Positions 54,185 through 63,749 of a DNA stretch of 64,000 nt are shown here, in pieces. Position 1 is the stretch's first letter. Each line of letters starts with the position of its first letter. Location: the NCBI GenBank assembly GCA_023443045.1, contig JAEZWK010000033.1:1-64000 (forward strand), read 5' to 3'. The translations under genes were made by a program, and so were the position numbers. Below the pieces are notes generated by a model. That model was not told the origin of the DNA. It searched no databases and worked only from the letters and a program-made list of their open reading frames with translations. Origin of the DNA: Bacillota bacterium (lineage in GTDB: Bacteria; Bacillota_A; Clostridia; Tissierellales; Peptoniphilaceae).

Positions 54185-55267
54185 ATGATAACAAAAAAAG
54201 ATGCAATAATGTGGTTAAACCACATGTATATTTCAGATATAACAATTAATAAATTAGAAAATCACTTTTCAGATATCGAGAAAGTTCTATATTCTACACC
54301 AAAACAATTAGAAGATCTTGGTTTTTTAAAAAAAGAACATATAGAAAAAATTTTAGATTCTGATAGATTTGAAAGAATAAAAAAATTAAATGATATTTAT
54401 TTTAATTTGGGTGTGGATGTTATAATTGATGATGACAAACATTATCCTGATAAATTAAGGTTGATTGAGATTTCACCAAAAATTTTATATGCAAAAGGCG
54501 ATATTGAATTATTAAACAATAAATCTATAGCAATTGTTGGATCTAGAAAATGCACAAGCTATGGTGTTGAAATGTGTGAATACTTTACAAAAAATTTAGT
54601 TAATAATAATATTGTAATTGTATCTGGTTTTGCACAAGGAATTGATACTTTTGCACATAAATTTTCAATCGAACATGGTGGTAAAACAATAGCTGTTTTA
54701 GGGACTGGAATAAATATAATATACCCTAAGAAAAATCAGAATTTGTATGATAAAATAGTTGAAAATGGGGTTATAATGACTGAATTTCCTCTAAACACAA
54801 AGGGTCAATCATATAATTTTCCGAGAAGAAATAGAATTATTAGTGCACTATCAGAAGGAGTTTTAGTTGTAGAAGCTAAAGAGAAAAGCGGATCTTTGAT
54901 TACTGCAGGATATGCTGCTGAACAGGGAAAAGAAATATATGCTGTACCAGGTAATATAAATAGTGTATATTCTAAAGGAACTAATTTATTAATAAAAGAT
55001 GGTGCAAAAATAGTAACATGTATCGAAGACATTTTAGATGATTTAGAATTTATCACTATAAAAAAGAATTTAAAAAAAGATATCTATTTAACTGAAATAC
55101 AAAAGCAATTATACGATCTTTTAGATGTCGAAACCAGTATTGATATGTTAACTAATAAAGTAAATTATTCTGCAAATGAAATACAAATTGCATTGTCAGA
55201 ATTAGAATTATATGATATGGTTTATGAAACTAGACCAGGTTTATTTTTAAAGAAAGTTATGGAGTAG
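54185..55267 (+). CDS. dprA: DNA-processing protein DprA
   Basis: 360 residues. An N-terminal SAM-like helical domain precedes the Rossmann-like DprA core: SIAIVGSRKCTSYG, IVSGFAQGIDTFAH, AVLGTGINIIYPKKN, FPRRNRIISALSEGVLVVEA. A C-terminal winged-helix-like domain ends the protein. It loads RecA on incoming single strands. topA follows after 2 bases. Confidence 0.95.
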   Translation: MITKKDAIMWLNHMYISDITINKLENHFSDIEKVLYSTPKQLEDLGFLKKEHIEKILDSDRFERIKKLNDIYFNLGVDVIIDDDKHYPDKLRLIEISPKILYAKGDIELLNNKSIAIVGSRKCTSYGVEMCEYFTKNLVNNNIVIVSGFAQGIDTFAHKFSIEHGGKTIAVLGTGINIIYPKKNQNLYDKIVENGVIMTEFPLNTKGQSYNFPRRNRIISALSEGVLVVEAKEKSGSLITAGYAAEQGKEIYAVPGNINSVYSKGTNLLIKDGAKIVTCIEDILDDLEFITIKKNLKKDIYLTEIQKQLYDLLDVETSIDMLTNKVNYSANEIQIALSELELYDMVYETRPGLFLKKVME

Positions 55268-55269
55268 AT

Positions 55270-57336
55270 ATGAAATTATTACTTGTCGAATCGCCTACAA
55301 AAGCTAGAACAATTGGAAAATATTTAGGAAAATCTTTTAAGGTTATTGCAACAAAAGGACATATTATTGATTTACCTAAATCTAGAATGGGTATTGATTT
55401 AAATAATTTTGATCCTGAATATATAACAATCAGAGGAAAAGGTAAATTACTATCAAGCATAAAAACTGAAGTTAAAAATGTTGATGAAGTATACCTAGCA
55501 ACAGATAATGATAGAGAAGGTGAGGCAATAGCATGGCACCTTTCGAATGCCCTAAATTTAAAAAATATTAAAAACCGAATTGAATTTAATGAAATAACCA
55601 AAAAATCAATTTCAGATGCAATAAAAAATCCTAGAGAAATTAATATGAATTTAGTTAATTCTCAGCAAGCAAGAAGGGTATTGGACAGAGTTGTGGGTTA
55701 TAGTATAAGTCCGATTCTATGGAAAAAGATTAAAGGACACTTAAGTGCCGGTCGTGTTCAATCTGTTGCGCTTAAAATTATTTGTGAAAGAGAAAATCAA
55801 ATAAGAGATTTTGTACCAGAAGAATATTGGAATATAAAAGGCATTTTCGATATTAATAATGAAAAAATTCAATTTGATTTAACAGATTTTATTGACTCCG
55901 GAAAAATTAAAAAAGTAAATATATCCAATGAACTAGAGTGTAATAGTATTATTAAAGAACTTAATGCTAATGAATATAAATTTTACAGTATTAACTCAAA
56001 TATAAGAAAAAGAAAACCTAATCCACCTTTTACTACATCAACACTACAACAAGAGTGTAACAAAAGATTTGGGCTAAAATCATCAAATACGATGCAAATA
56101 GCACAAACTCTCTACGAAGGAAAAGATGTAGGTAGCGGAAGTGTCGGATTGATTACTTATATGAGAACAGATTCAACAAGAATTAGTGATGAAGCTCTAT
56201 CTAGTTGTAAACAATTTATACTTGATAAATATGGAGATGAATATTTTGAAGGAAATAAAAAGTATTCAAAATCTAAAGGTAAAATTCAAGATGCTCACGA
56301 GGCAATCAGACCGACTGATGTATTTAGAACACCTAGTAAAATTCGTTCATACCTAACTGATGCGGAATTTAAAGTGTATAAATTGATATGGGAAAGATTT
56401 GTTGCATCACAGATGAGTGATTCAAAAATTTTAAATATAAAGGTATCAATAATTAATGGAAATTATATTTTTAAAAAAGATTTTGAAAAAATAGTTTTTG
56501 ATGGATTTTCTAAGTTATATGGAATAGACATAAAAGAATTGGAAATAGACATAAACAATATAAAAGAAAATGAAAAAGTGAATTGTGTAAATATAGATAA
56601 ACAACAAAATTTTACAAAACCACCGCACAGATATACTGAAGCTACAATAATAAAAAAACTTGAAGAAGAAGGCGTTGGAAGACCAAGTACTTATGCGCCT
56701 ACAATTTCTTTATTAATGAGTAGAAATTATATTAAAATTGAAGAAAAAACATTGAAACCAACAGAATTAGGTGAGCTTGTAAATAGAGTTGTAAGTGATT
56801 CATTTCCATCAATAGTCGATTTAGAATTTACAAAAAACATGGAAAATATACTGGATGATATAGCTGAAGGGGAAAAAGATTGGAAAAAAGTTTTAAGTTC
56901 ATTTTATTCAAACTTTAAGAACGAACTTAACGATGCTGAAAAACAAGAAAAAATTGATATAAAATATGAAGAAAGTGATGAGATTTGCGAATTATGTGGA
57001 AGAAGGATGGTAATAAAAGATGGTAGATATGGTAAATTTTTAGCTTGTCCTGGTTTTCCAGAATGTAAAAACACAAAACCTTTAATAGAAAAAAGTGGAG
57101 TTAAGTGCCCAAAATGTAAAACGGGTGATATAATTAAAAAAAGAAGTAAAACAGGTAGAATATTTTATGGATGTAGCAATTATCCTGAGTGTGATTTTAT
57201 AATGTCAAATAAACCTATAGATAAAAAATGTCCAGAATGTGGAAATCTGTTATCCGAGAAAAAATTAAGTAAAAAAACAATAATTAAATGCGAAAAATGT
57301 AATTATAAAGAAGAAAAAAATAATATTGAAAATTAA
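55270..57336 (+). CDS. topA: DNA topoisomerase I
   Basis: 688 residues. TOPRIM domain at the start (LLLVESPTKARTIGKYLG; DNDREGEA), active-site Tyr297 in LITYMRTDSTR, and three C-terminal zinc ribbons of four cysteines each (CELCGRR, CPKCKTGD, CPECGNL). It relaxes negative supercoils as a type IA enzyme. It ends a run with dprA. The next promoter (57326) lies in its final codons. Confidence 0.97.
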   Translation: MKLLLVESPTKARTIGKYLGKSFKVIATKGHIIDLPKSRMGIDLNNFDPEYITIRGKGKLLSSIKTEVKNVDEVYLATDNDREGEAIAWHLSNALNLKNIKNRIEFNEITKKSISDAIKNPREINMNLVNSQQARRVLDRVVGYSISPILWKKIKGHLSAGRVQSVALKIICERENQIRDFVPEEYWNIKGIFDINNEKIQFDLTDFIDSGKIKKVNISNELECNSIIKELNANEYKFYSINSNIRKRKPNPPFTTSTLQQECNKRFGLKSSNTMQIAQTLYEGKDVGSGSVGLITYMRTDSTRISDEALSSCKQFILDKYGDEYFEGNKKYSKSKGKIQDAHEAIRPTDVFRTPSKIRSYLTDAEFKVYKLIWERFVASQMSDSKILNIKVSIINGNYIFKKDFEKIVFDGFSKLYGIDIKELEIDINNIKENEKVNCVNIDKQQNFTKPPHRYTEATIIKKLEEEGVGRPSTYAPTISLLMSRNYIKIEEKTLKPTELGELVNRVVSDSFPSIVDLEFTKNMENILDDIAEGEKDWKKVLSSFYSNFKNELNDAEKQEKIDIKYEESDEICELCGRRMVIKDGRYGKFLACPGFPECKNTKPLIEKSGVKCPKCKTGDIIKKRSKTGRIFYGCSNYPECDFIMSNKPIDKKCPECGNLLSEKKLSKKTIIKCEKCNYKEEKNNIEN

Positions 57337-57354
57337 GACTTAATATGTTATAAT
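57326..57354 (+). promoter_or_regulatory. Promoter of rpsB-tsf
   Basis: TTGAAA at 57326-57331 (inside the last codons of topA), a 17-base spacer, and TATAAT at 57349-57354. The start would be near 57361, giving a leader of about 90 bases. Confidence 0.75.
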
Positions 57355-57360
57355 CAAATG

Positions 57361-57450
57361 TAATTACTCACGCATATCTGATATAGATACGGTTGCTTAT
57401 GGTTATATCTATAGATGACGAATGCGGAAGAATAAACCGGAGGTGTAAAA
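57361..57450 (+). promoter_or_regulatory. Structured 5' leader of rpsB, candidate ribosomal-protein autoregulatory element
   Basis: An outer stem CGCAT at 57371-57375 with ATGCG at 57422-57426, and an inner 7-bp stem TATAGAT at 57382-57388 with ATCTATA at 57407-57413. An alternative local hairpin TATCT-GAT-ATAGATA (57375-57389) competes with the inner stem. The leader has more G/C than other gaps. There is no terminator hairpin before the ribosome binding site (CCGGAGG). It may bind S2 to control translation; that is inference. Confidence 0.5.
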
Positions 57451-58218
57451 ATGAGCGTAATTACTATGAAAAGTTTATTAGAAGCTGGTGTACATTTTGG
57501 TCACCAGACAAGAAGATGGAACCCTAAGATGGCTGAGTACATCTTTACTGAAAGAAATGGAATTTATATTATTGATTTACAAAAAACAGTAAAAAAAGTT
57601 GAAGAAGCTTATGCATTTGTTAAATCAATAGTTGAAGATGGTGGAAATGTACTATTTGTAGGTACAAAAAAACAAGCTCAAGAAGCTGTAGAATCAGAAG
57701 CAAAACGTTGTCAAATGCCATATGTAAATCAAAGATGGTTAGGCGGAATGCTTACAAACTATCAAACTATTAAAAGACGTATTGATAGATTATTCGAATT
57801 AGAAGAAATGGAAGAAGACGGAACATTCAAAGCTCTTCCTAAAAAAGAAGTTATTGAATTAAGACACGAAAGAGAAAGATTAGAGAAATTTTTGGGTGGA
57901 ATAAAAGATATGGACGGTGTTCCTAGTTGTTTATTCGTAGTTGATCCAAAAAAAGAATATATTGCAGTTGCTGAGGCTCATATTTTAGGAATTCCTGTTG
58001 TAGGTATTGTAGATACCAACTGTGACCCTGAAGAATTAGATTATCCAATTCCTGGAAATGATGATGCTATTAGAGCAGTTAAATTAGTTGCTGAAACTAT
58101 TGCAAATGCAATTATTGAAGCAAAACAAGGTGAACAATTTTCAGTAGAAGAAGATGATGTTCAAGATATGACAGAAATGTCTCTAGAAGATCTAGAGCCA
58201 AATAAAGATGAGGAATAG
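57451..58218 (+). CDS. rpsB: 30S ribosomal protein S2
   Basis: 255 residues. [51 protein letters not shown] and [20 protein letters not shown] are S2 signatures. It is followed by tsf after 8 bases; rpsB-tsf is universal. An acidic C-terminal tail of about 25 residues ends the protein. Confidence 0.98.
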   Translation: MSVITMKSLLEAGVHFGHQTRRWNPKMAEYIFTERNGIYIIDLQKTVKKVEEAYAFVKSIVEDGGNVLFVGTKKQAQEAVESEAKRCQMPYVNQRWLGGMLTNYQTIKRRIDRLFELEEMEEDGTFKALPKKEVIELRHERERLEKFLGGIKDMDGVPSCLFVVDPKKEYIAVAEAHILGIPVVGIVDTNCDPEELDYPIPGNDDAIRAVKLVAETIANAIIEAKQGEQFSVEEDDVQDMTEMSLEDLEPNKDEE

Positions 58219-58226
58219 GTGATAAT

Positions 58227-58874
58227 ATGGAAATTTCTGCAAGTTTAGTAAAAGAGTTGAGAGAAAAAACAGGCGCTGGAATGCTAGATTGTAAAAAAAC
58301 ATTAGTAGAAACTAATGGAGATATTGATAAAGCAATCGATGTATTAAGAGAAAAAGGATTGATGAAAGCTCAGAAAAAAGCTACCAGAATTGCTGCTGAA
58401 GGTGTAGTAGAAGCCTATATACACGGCGGAAGAATTGGAGTTTTGGTTGAAATCAATTCTGAAACTGATTTTGTTGCAAAAACTGATGAGTTTAAGGATT
58501 TTGTTAAAGATGTTGCAATGCAAATTGCTGCTAGCGCTCCACAGTATGTAACAAAAGAAGAAGTTCCTCAAGATATTATTGAGCATGAAAGAGAAGTTTT
58601 ACTACAACAAGCTTTAAACGAGGGTAAACCTCAACAAATTGCTGAAAAAATGGTTGCCGGAAGAATAGAAAAATTCTATAAGGAAATCGTATTGTTAGAA
58701 CAACCATTTATTAAAGATCCAGATAAAACTATCAATGACCTATTAAGTGAAAAAATTGCAAAAATTGGTGAAAATATTAAAATCAGAAGATTTGCAAGAT
58801 TTGTTGTTGGTGAAGGATTAGAGAAAAAAGAAGAAAATTTTGCTGAAGAAGTTGCAAAACAGATGCAAGTTTAA
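58227..58874 (+). CDS. tsf: Elongation factor Ts
   Basis: 215 residues, the short Bacillota/Thermus-like EF-Ts form (E. coli has about 283). [19 protein letters not shown] is the UBA-like start, and [17 protein letters not shown] the conserved core that meets EF-Tu. It recycles EF-Tu from GDP to GTP. The ATG follows AGGTGA. pyrH begins one base after the stop. Confidence 0.97.
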   Translation: MEISASLVKELREKTGAGMLDCKKTLVETNGDIDKAIDVLREKGLMKAQKKATRIAAEGVVEAYIHGGRIGVLVEINSETDFVAKTDEFKDFVKDVAMQIAASAPQYVTKEEVPQDIIEHEREVLLQQALNEGKPQQIAEKMVAGRIEKFYKEIVLLEQPFIKDPDKTINDLLSEKIAKIGENIKIRRFARFVVGEGLEKKEENFAEEVAKQMQV

Positions 58875-58875
58875 T

Positions 58876-59577
58876 ATGCAAAGATTTTTATTAAAAATTT
58901 CTGGAGAGGCATTATCAGGTTCTAATGAATCAGGAATCGACATGAATTATGTAAATAATCTAGCCTCATATATAAAAAAATCTCTAAATGAAAATTTTCA
59001 GCTTTCCATAGTAATTGGAGGCGGAAATTTTTGGAGAGGAAGAGATGCAAAGGGCTTAGATAGAGTACATTCTGATCATATAGGTATGCTAGGTACTGTT
59101 ATGAACTCATTAGCACTTTCTGGTGCATTAGAAAGTATTAATGTTAAAAATAGAGTTGTATCTTCTGTTCAAATATCTGGAATTGCTGAATCTTATTCAA
59201 TATCTGAAGTTAATTCTTTTTTAAATGATAATAATGTTATTATTTTTGCATGTGGCTTAGGCCATCCTTATTTATCCACTGATACCACTGCTGCGCTAAG
59301 AGCCGCTGAAATCGGTGCAAATACAATTTTAGTTGCAAAAAATGGTGTTGATGGTGTCTATTCTGATGATCCAAAAATAAATAAGTCAGCAAAAAAATTT
59401 GATAAAATTAGTTTTTCAGATATACTTTCAAAAAAATTAAAAGTATTAGATGCTTCAGCAACTAGTATTTGTATGGAAAATCAAATTAGTTTGAAAATTT
59501 TTGGTATTGATGATCTCAATAATATAATAAAGGCCTTATCTGGAGAAGATATTGGGACCATAGTAAAGGAGTTTTAA
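58876..59577 (+). CDS. pyrH: UMP kinase
   Basis: 233 residues of the amino-acid-kinase fold. LLKISGEALSG, VIGGGNFWRGRDAKG, DHIGMLGTVMNSLAL and TTAALRAAEIGANTIL are family boxes; it phosphorylates UMP. The ATG at 58876 lies one base after the tsf stop and has no strong ribosome binding site, so translation is likely coupled to tsf. In-frame TTG at 58840 within tsf was rejected. Confidence 0.96.
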   Translation: MQRFLLKISGEALSGSNESGIDMNYVNNLASYIKKSLNENFQLSIVIGGGNFWRGRDAKGLDRVHSDHIGMLGTVMNSLALSGALESINVKNRVVSSVQISGIAESYSISEVNSFLNDNNVIIFACGLGHPYLSTDTTAALRAAEIGANTILVAKNGVDGVYSDDPKINKSAKKFDKISFSDILSKKLKVLDASATSICMENQISLKIFGIDDLNNIIKALSGEDIGTIVKEF

Positions 59578-59579
59578 CT

Positions 59580-60137
59580 ATGATCAAAGAAATATATCAA
59601 GATGCAAAAGATAGAATGTCAAAAAGTATAGATGTTTTTCATGAAGATCTAAATTCTATTCGTGCGGGTAGAGCTAATCCTACATTATTAGATAGGATTG
59701 AGGCTGATTATTATGGTGTTATGACACCTATTAAACAATTGGGAAATATATCTGCGCCTGAACCTAGAATGATTTTAATCCAACCTTGGGATGCTAATGT
59801 TATAAGTGCCATTGAAAAAGCTATTCAAGTTAGTGATTTAGGGCTAAATCCTTCTAATGATGGTAAAATTATCAGATTGGTAATCCCTCAATTGACTGAA
59901 GAAAGAAGAAAAGAACTAATTAAAGTTGTTTCTAAAAATTCTGAAGAAGCTAAGGTAAATATTCGTAATATAAGAAGAGATTCCATAGATAAAGTAAAAT
60001 CTCTAGAGAAAAACAAGGAAATAACTGAAGATGATAGACGTGAAGCAGAAGATGAAATTCAAAAAATAACTGATTCCTATATTAAAAAAATTGAAGAAAT
60101 TCAATCTAATAAAGAAAAAGAATTGATCGAAATATAA
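59580..60137 (+). CDS. frr: Ribosome recycling factor
   Basis: 185 residues. DLNSIRAGRANPTLLDRI and IRLVIPQLTEERRKEL, VRNIRRDS-like NIRNIRRDSIDKVK are RRF signatures. It splits post-termination ribosomes with EF-G. It follows pyrH by 2 bases and is closed by a terminator. Confidence 0.97.
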   Translation: MIKEIYQDAKDRMSKSIDVFHEDLNSIRAGRANPTLLDRIEADYYGVMTPIKQLGNISAPEPRMILIQPWDANVISAIEKAIQVSDLGLNPSNDGKIIRLVIPQLTEERRKELIKVVSKNSEEAKVNIRNIRRDSIDKVKSLEKNKEITEDDRREAEDEIQKITDSYIKKIEEIQSNKEKELIEI

Positions 60138-60139
60138 CT

Positions 60140-60165
60140 ACCTCCTCTGTGGAGGTTTTTATTTT
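60140..60165 (+). terminator. Terminator after frr
   Basis: Stem ACCTCC at 60140-60145 with GGAGGT at 60151-60156, loop TCTGT, then TTTTATTTT. uppS begins 35 bases on, so partial read-through is likely needed unless a promoter lies in 60157-60190 (TATAAT at 60179-60184, no clear -35). Confidence 0.8.
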
Positions 60166-60199
60166 GAATTCTATTTGATATAATATATAGGGAGGTTAT

Positions 60200-60898
60200 A
60201 TGCACGTTGCAATTATAATGGATGGTAATGGAAGATGGGCTAATGAAAGAAATTTTCCCAGAAGCTATGGACATAAGAATGGAATGGAGAATGTTATAAC
60301 CGCAGTAGAATGGGCAAATGATCATTCTTGTGTTGATACTTTGACTCTCTATGCTTTTTCAAAAGAAAATTGGAAAAGACCAGCTGAGGAAGTTAGTTTT
60401 TTGATGGAATTACTAATTATTTATTTAAAAAGAGAGCTTGAAAATTTGCACAAGAAGAATGCTATAATTTCCATTTATGGAAACATTTTGGAATTACCTA
60501 ACAGATGTCAGGAAATGTTAAATTATGCTGTAGATTTAACCAAAAATAACACTGGTTTAAAAGTGAATTTTGCAATAAATTATTCTTCGCTAGACGAAGT
60601 TAGTATGGCAATAAAATCTATTTTGAGAGATTATAATGAAGAAAAAATTAATATAGAAGATATTGATGATAGGTTTATCTTTAATTATTTATATTCTAAA
60701 AATCACCCATTGCCTGATTTAATCATTAGAACTGGTGGACAAAAAAGATTATCTAATTTTTTATTGCTACAGTCAGCATACTCTGAATTAATCTTTATTG
60801 ATAAGTATTGGCCTGATGTTAGAAAATCTGATCTAGATTATTGTATTGATGATTTTTTATCTAGAACTCGAAATTATGGTGGTGTTAAGGATGAATAA
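60200..60898 (+). CDS. uppS: Undecaprenyl diphosphate synthase
   Basis: 232 residues, cis-prenyltransferase. The start MHVAIIMDGNGRWANERNF has the catalytic Asp and the Mg/diphosphate site. SKENWKRP follows. The C-terminal motif reads RTGGQKRLSNFLLLQSAYSE, with Gln181 where the family has Glu (RTxGExR). It makes the C55 lipid carrier for wall synthesis. The ATG follows GGGAGG. It overlaps cdsA by 8 bases. Confidence 0.95.
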   Translation: MHVAIIMDGNGRWANERNFPRSYGHKNGMENVITAVEWANDHSCVDTLTLYAFSKENWKRPAEEVSFLMELLIIYLKRELENLHKKNAIISIYGNILELPNRCQEMLNYAVDLTKNNTGLKVNFAINYSSLDEVSMAIKSILRDYNEEKINIEDIDDRFIFNYLYSKNHPLPDLIIRTGGQKRLSNFLLLQSAYSELIFIDKYWPDVRKSDLDYCIDDFLSRTRNYGGVKDE

Positions 60899-61685
60899 TT
60901 TTTTACAAAGATTTTTAACAGGATGTATTCTTGTTTTATTATTTTCTTTATGTACTTACTTAGGTAATATATATCTAAATTTCTTTTTCTTGATTTCTTT
61001 AATATTTTCACTTTACGAGTTGAATAAAGCGTTTAAAAACTATAATATAAATTGTAGTAAATACAGTTTAATTGGATATATATATCTTTTAGTATTGTTT
61101 ATAAGTAATTTTTTAAATGAAAATTACTTTTTAAATAATCATTATTCAGTAATTTTAATAATTTTTATATATATGTTTATTTTGTTTATCTTTGACAATG
61201 ATACTAATAAAATTAGTTCCGTATCAATGGCTATTTTTTCTTGTATATATATTTGTTTATTAGGTGATTTTTTAATTATAAACTATACGGATTACTTACC
61301 AAAGCTATTTACAATTATTGCAATAGCAGTAGGCACTGATGTTTTTGCTTACTTAGGAGGTTCATTATTAGGTAAACATAAACTTATCCCAAAAATAAGC
61401 CCAAAAAAGACAATAGAAGGTGCTATTATAGGACTTATAGGAGGATTTACGCTTGGCTATCTAGTTTTGTATTATTTCGGTATAAAGATTGATAATATAA
61501 CCTATATTTTACTAATTTTATCTGCCTTGTGTTGTGAACTTGGTGATTTATTTGCCTCAGCAATTAAACGTCAGTGTAATATAAAAGACTTTGGGCACTT
61601 TTTACCAGGTCATGGAGGAGCTTTAGATAGATTAGATGGTATTCTTTTTATAATATTGATAATGAGGATTTTTAAATATGTTTAA
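60891..61685 (+). CDS. cdsA: Phosphatidate cytidylyltransferase
   Basis: 264 residues with about seven transmembrane helices. The C-terminal signature runs from SPKKTIEGAIIGLIGG to KRQCNIKDFGHFLPGHGG and LDRLDGILF. It makes CDP-diacylglycerol from phosphatidate and CTP. The ATG at 60891 follows TAAGG. The dxr gene that usually comes next is absent; rseP overlaps it by 8 bases instead. Confidence 0.95.
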   Translation: MNNFLQRFLTGCILVLLFSLCTYLGNIYLNFFFLISLIFSLYELNKAFKNYNINCSKYSLIGYIYLLVLFISNFLNENYFLNNHYSVILIIFIYMFILFIFDNDTNKISSVSMAIFSCIYICLLGDFLIINYTDYLPKLFTIIAIAVGTDVFAYLGGSLLGKHKLIPKISPKKTIEGAIIGLIGGFTLGYLVLYYFGIKIDNITYILLILSALCCELGDLFASAIKRQCNIKDFGHFLPGHGGALDRLDGILFIILIMRIFKYV

Positions 61686-62673
61686 AATTTTACTTGGTAT
61701 TTTTCTTTTTTTATTGATAATTTTTATTCATGAGCTGGGACATTTTGCCACAGCTAAAATGTTAAAAATTTATGTATATGAATTTGCAGTTGGATTTGGT
61801 CCGAAATTATTTAAATGGAAACGTAAAGAGACGAATTATTCTATAAGATTATTACCCCTTGGTGGTTTTTGTAATTTCGATCCACCAGAAGATGATAATT
61901 TAGTTGATAAATATAATGATGTATCCCTTTTAAATGATTGTAAACCTTGGAAAAGATTTTTAGTATTGATTTCTGGTGTTCTATATAATTTATTAAGTAT
62001 ATTAGTTGCTGTTTTTATATTAAATATTTTTATAGGCTATCCATCACTAGAAATATCTGAGGTTTTAGATAATTCAATTGCATATGAATATAATATTAAA
62101 TCTGGAGATGAAATTATATCTGTTAATGACAAATTTTTTAAAGATGCAGAAGAATTAATTAACTCAAAGGAACTTCTTAAATCTGATATTAAAATTGATA
62201 TAAAATCAACTAATGGTGAGCAAAGACACATTATTATTAATAAAATAAGTGGTGAAAAAATTGGTGTTACATTTAAGTATAAAACTAATATACTTAGAGC
62301 TCTTAAAGATTTTATACCAACATATATTAATTTTACAAAGAATATTTTTAATCAATTCATAGGTATATTTAAAAATGTTCAAACTGATCAACTTATGGGT
62401 CCTGTTGGTGTTTTATCATATATTTCAAATCAAACAATTAGTGTTTTAAATTATTTGATGCTTTTTATTGGTATTTCTTACAGTGTTGCATTTTTTAATT
62501 TGATTCCAATGCCACCGTTGGATGGAGGACTTATTATTTTGTTAATTATTGAAAAAATCTTCAATAAAAAAATTTCTGAAATAATAAGCAAAACTCTTAT
62601 TATTATTGGCACCATTATTTTATTGGGTCTAACTTTTTTTGTTCTTTACAGGGATGTGATTAAATTATTTTAG
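61678..62673 (+). CDS. rseP: RIP metalloprotease RseP (site-2 protease family)
   Basis: 331 residues. The zinc motif HELGH (His18, Glu19, His22) is in the first helix. One PDZ domain sits at about 115-195 (SGDEIISVNDKF), and the third metal ligand is in PMPPLDGG near 280. About four transmembrane helices. It cleaves membrane-anchored anti-sigma factors and remnant signal peptides. It overlaps cdsA; ispG follows after 8 bases. Confidence 0.95.
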   Translation: MFKILLGIFLFLLIIFIHELGHFATAKMLKIYVYEFAVGFGPKLFKWKRKETNYSIRLLPLGGFCNFDPPEDDNLVDKYNDVSLLNDCKPWKRFLVLISGVLYNLLSILVAVFILNIFIGYPSLEISEVLDNSIAYEYNIKSGDEIISVNDKFFKDAEELINSKELLKSDIKIDIKSTNGEQRHIIINKISGEKIGVTFKYKTNILRALKDFIPTYINFTKNIFNQFIGIFKNVQTDQLMGPVGVLSYISNQTISVLNYLMLFIGISYSVAFFNLIPMPPLDGGLIILLIIEKIFNKKISEIISKTLIIIGTIILLGLTFFVLYRDVIKLF

Positions 62674-62681
62674 GAGTTTAT

Positions 62682-63749
62682 ATGCGTAAAAATACAAAAC
62701 AAATTAAAGTTGGTAATGTACTAATTGGTGGTGGTGCTCCAATTAGTATTCAAACAATGACAAATACAAAAACTCAGGATACAACTGCAACTATAAATCA
62801 AATTTTAAATTGTGAAAAATTGGGGTGTGATCTTATAAGAATTGCCATAAATTCAAAAGAAGATGCACACGCCTTAAAAATAATTAAAAAATCTATTAAT
62901 ATTCCAGTTATAGCAGATATTCAATATGATTATAGGTTAGCTCTTTGGGCTCATGAAAACGGAGCCGATTGTATTAGAATAAATCCAGGCAATATGAATA
63001 GAAAATCCGATCTTGTAGAGTTAGTTTCTAACCTAAATAGTACTAATACTCCTATAAGAATTGGAGTAAATAGTGGTAGCATAAATTTAAAATTGATTGA
63101 TAAGTATGGTGGAGTTACTCCTGACTGTATGGTAGAAAGTGCTATCAATGAATGTAATTTATTGGAGGATCTAAATTTTACTAATTTTAAGGTTGCTATT
63201 AAAAGCTCAGATGTTTACCACACAATTGAATGTTATACAAAATTTTCCAAACTAAAAAATTATCCACTTCATATAGGGATAACAGAAGCTGGTCCATATT
63301 CTAGTGGTATTGTAAAAAGTTCCATTGGATTAGGGATACTACTTTATAATGGAATCGGTGATACTTTAAGAGTAAGCTTGACTGATAGACCAGAAACAGA
63401 AGTTGTAGCAGGTATTAATATTTTAAAGAGTTTAAATTTGAACTCAAAAGGAATCAATATTATTTCTTGTCCAACATGCTCAAGGACAAATGGTGAAATG
63501 ATAGAATTGGTAAAACAATTTGAAAATAATTTACCAAAAATAAATAAAAAATTAAATGTAGCAATTATGGGATGTCCCGTTAATGGTCCGGGAGAGGCAA
63601 AAGAAGCTGATGTTGGTATTGCATTAGGAAAGAATTCAGTAACTTTATTTAAAAAAGGTAAAATAATTAGAAAAATATCTGTAAGTAACGCAATTGAAGA
63701 ACTTAACAAAGAAATTTTAAGTATTGAAATGGAGCCTGAAGATGAATAG
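62682..63749 (+). CDS. ispG: 4-hydroxy-3-methylbut-2-en-1-yl diphosphate synthase (flavodoxin)
   Basis: 355 residues, bacterial length. The N-terminal TIM barrel opens with VGNVLIGGGAPISIQTMTN. The [4Fe-4S] cysteines are in ISCPTCSRTNGEM and IMGCPVNGPGEAKEADVG. It is the sixth step of the MEP pathway to isoprenoids, and so feeds UppS. It is intact. The ATG follows TAGGAG. Its end overlaps polC by 8 bases. Confidence 0.96.
   Translation: MRKNTKQIKVGNVLIGGGAPISIQTMTNTKTQDTTATINQILNCEKLGCDLIRIAINSKEDAHALKIIKKSINIPVIADIQYDYRLALWAHENGADCIRINPGNMNRKSDLVELVSNLNSTNTPIRIGVNSGSINLKLIDKYGGVTPDCMVESAINECNLLEDLNFTNFKVAIKSSDVYHTIECYTKFSKLKNYPLHIGITEAGPYSSGIVKSSIGLGILLYNGIGDTLRVSLTDRPETEVVAGINILKSLNLNSKGINIISCPTCSRTNGEMIELVKQFENNLPKINKKLNVAIMGCPVNGPGEAKEADVGIALGKNSVTLFKKGKIIRKISVSNAIEELNKEILSIEMEPEDE

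Noticed and set aside
60179..60184. TATAAT before uppS as a separate promoter
   Set aside because: No acceptable -35 at 16-18 bases, and the start would fall on the ribosome binding site. It is mentioned with the frr terminator only as a possibility.
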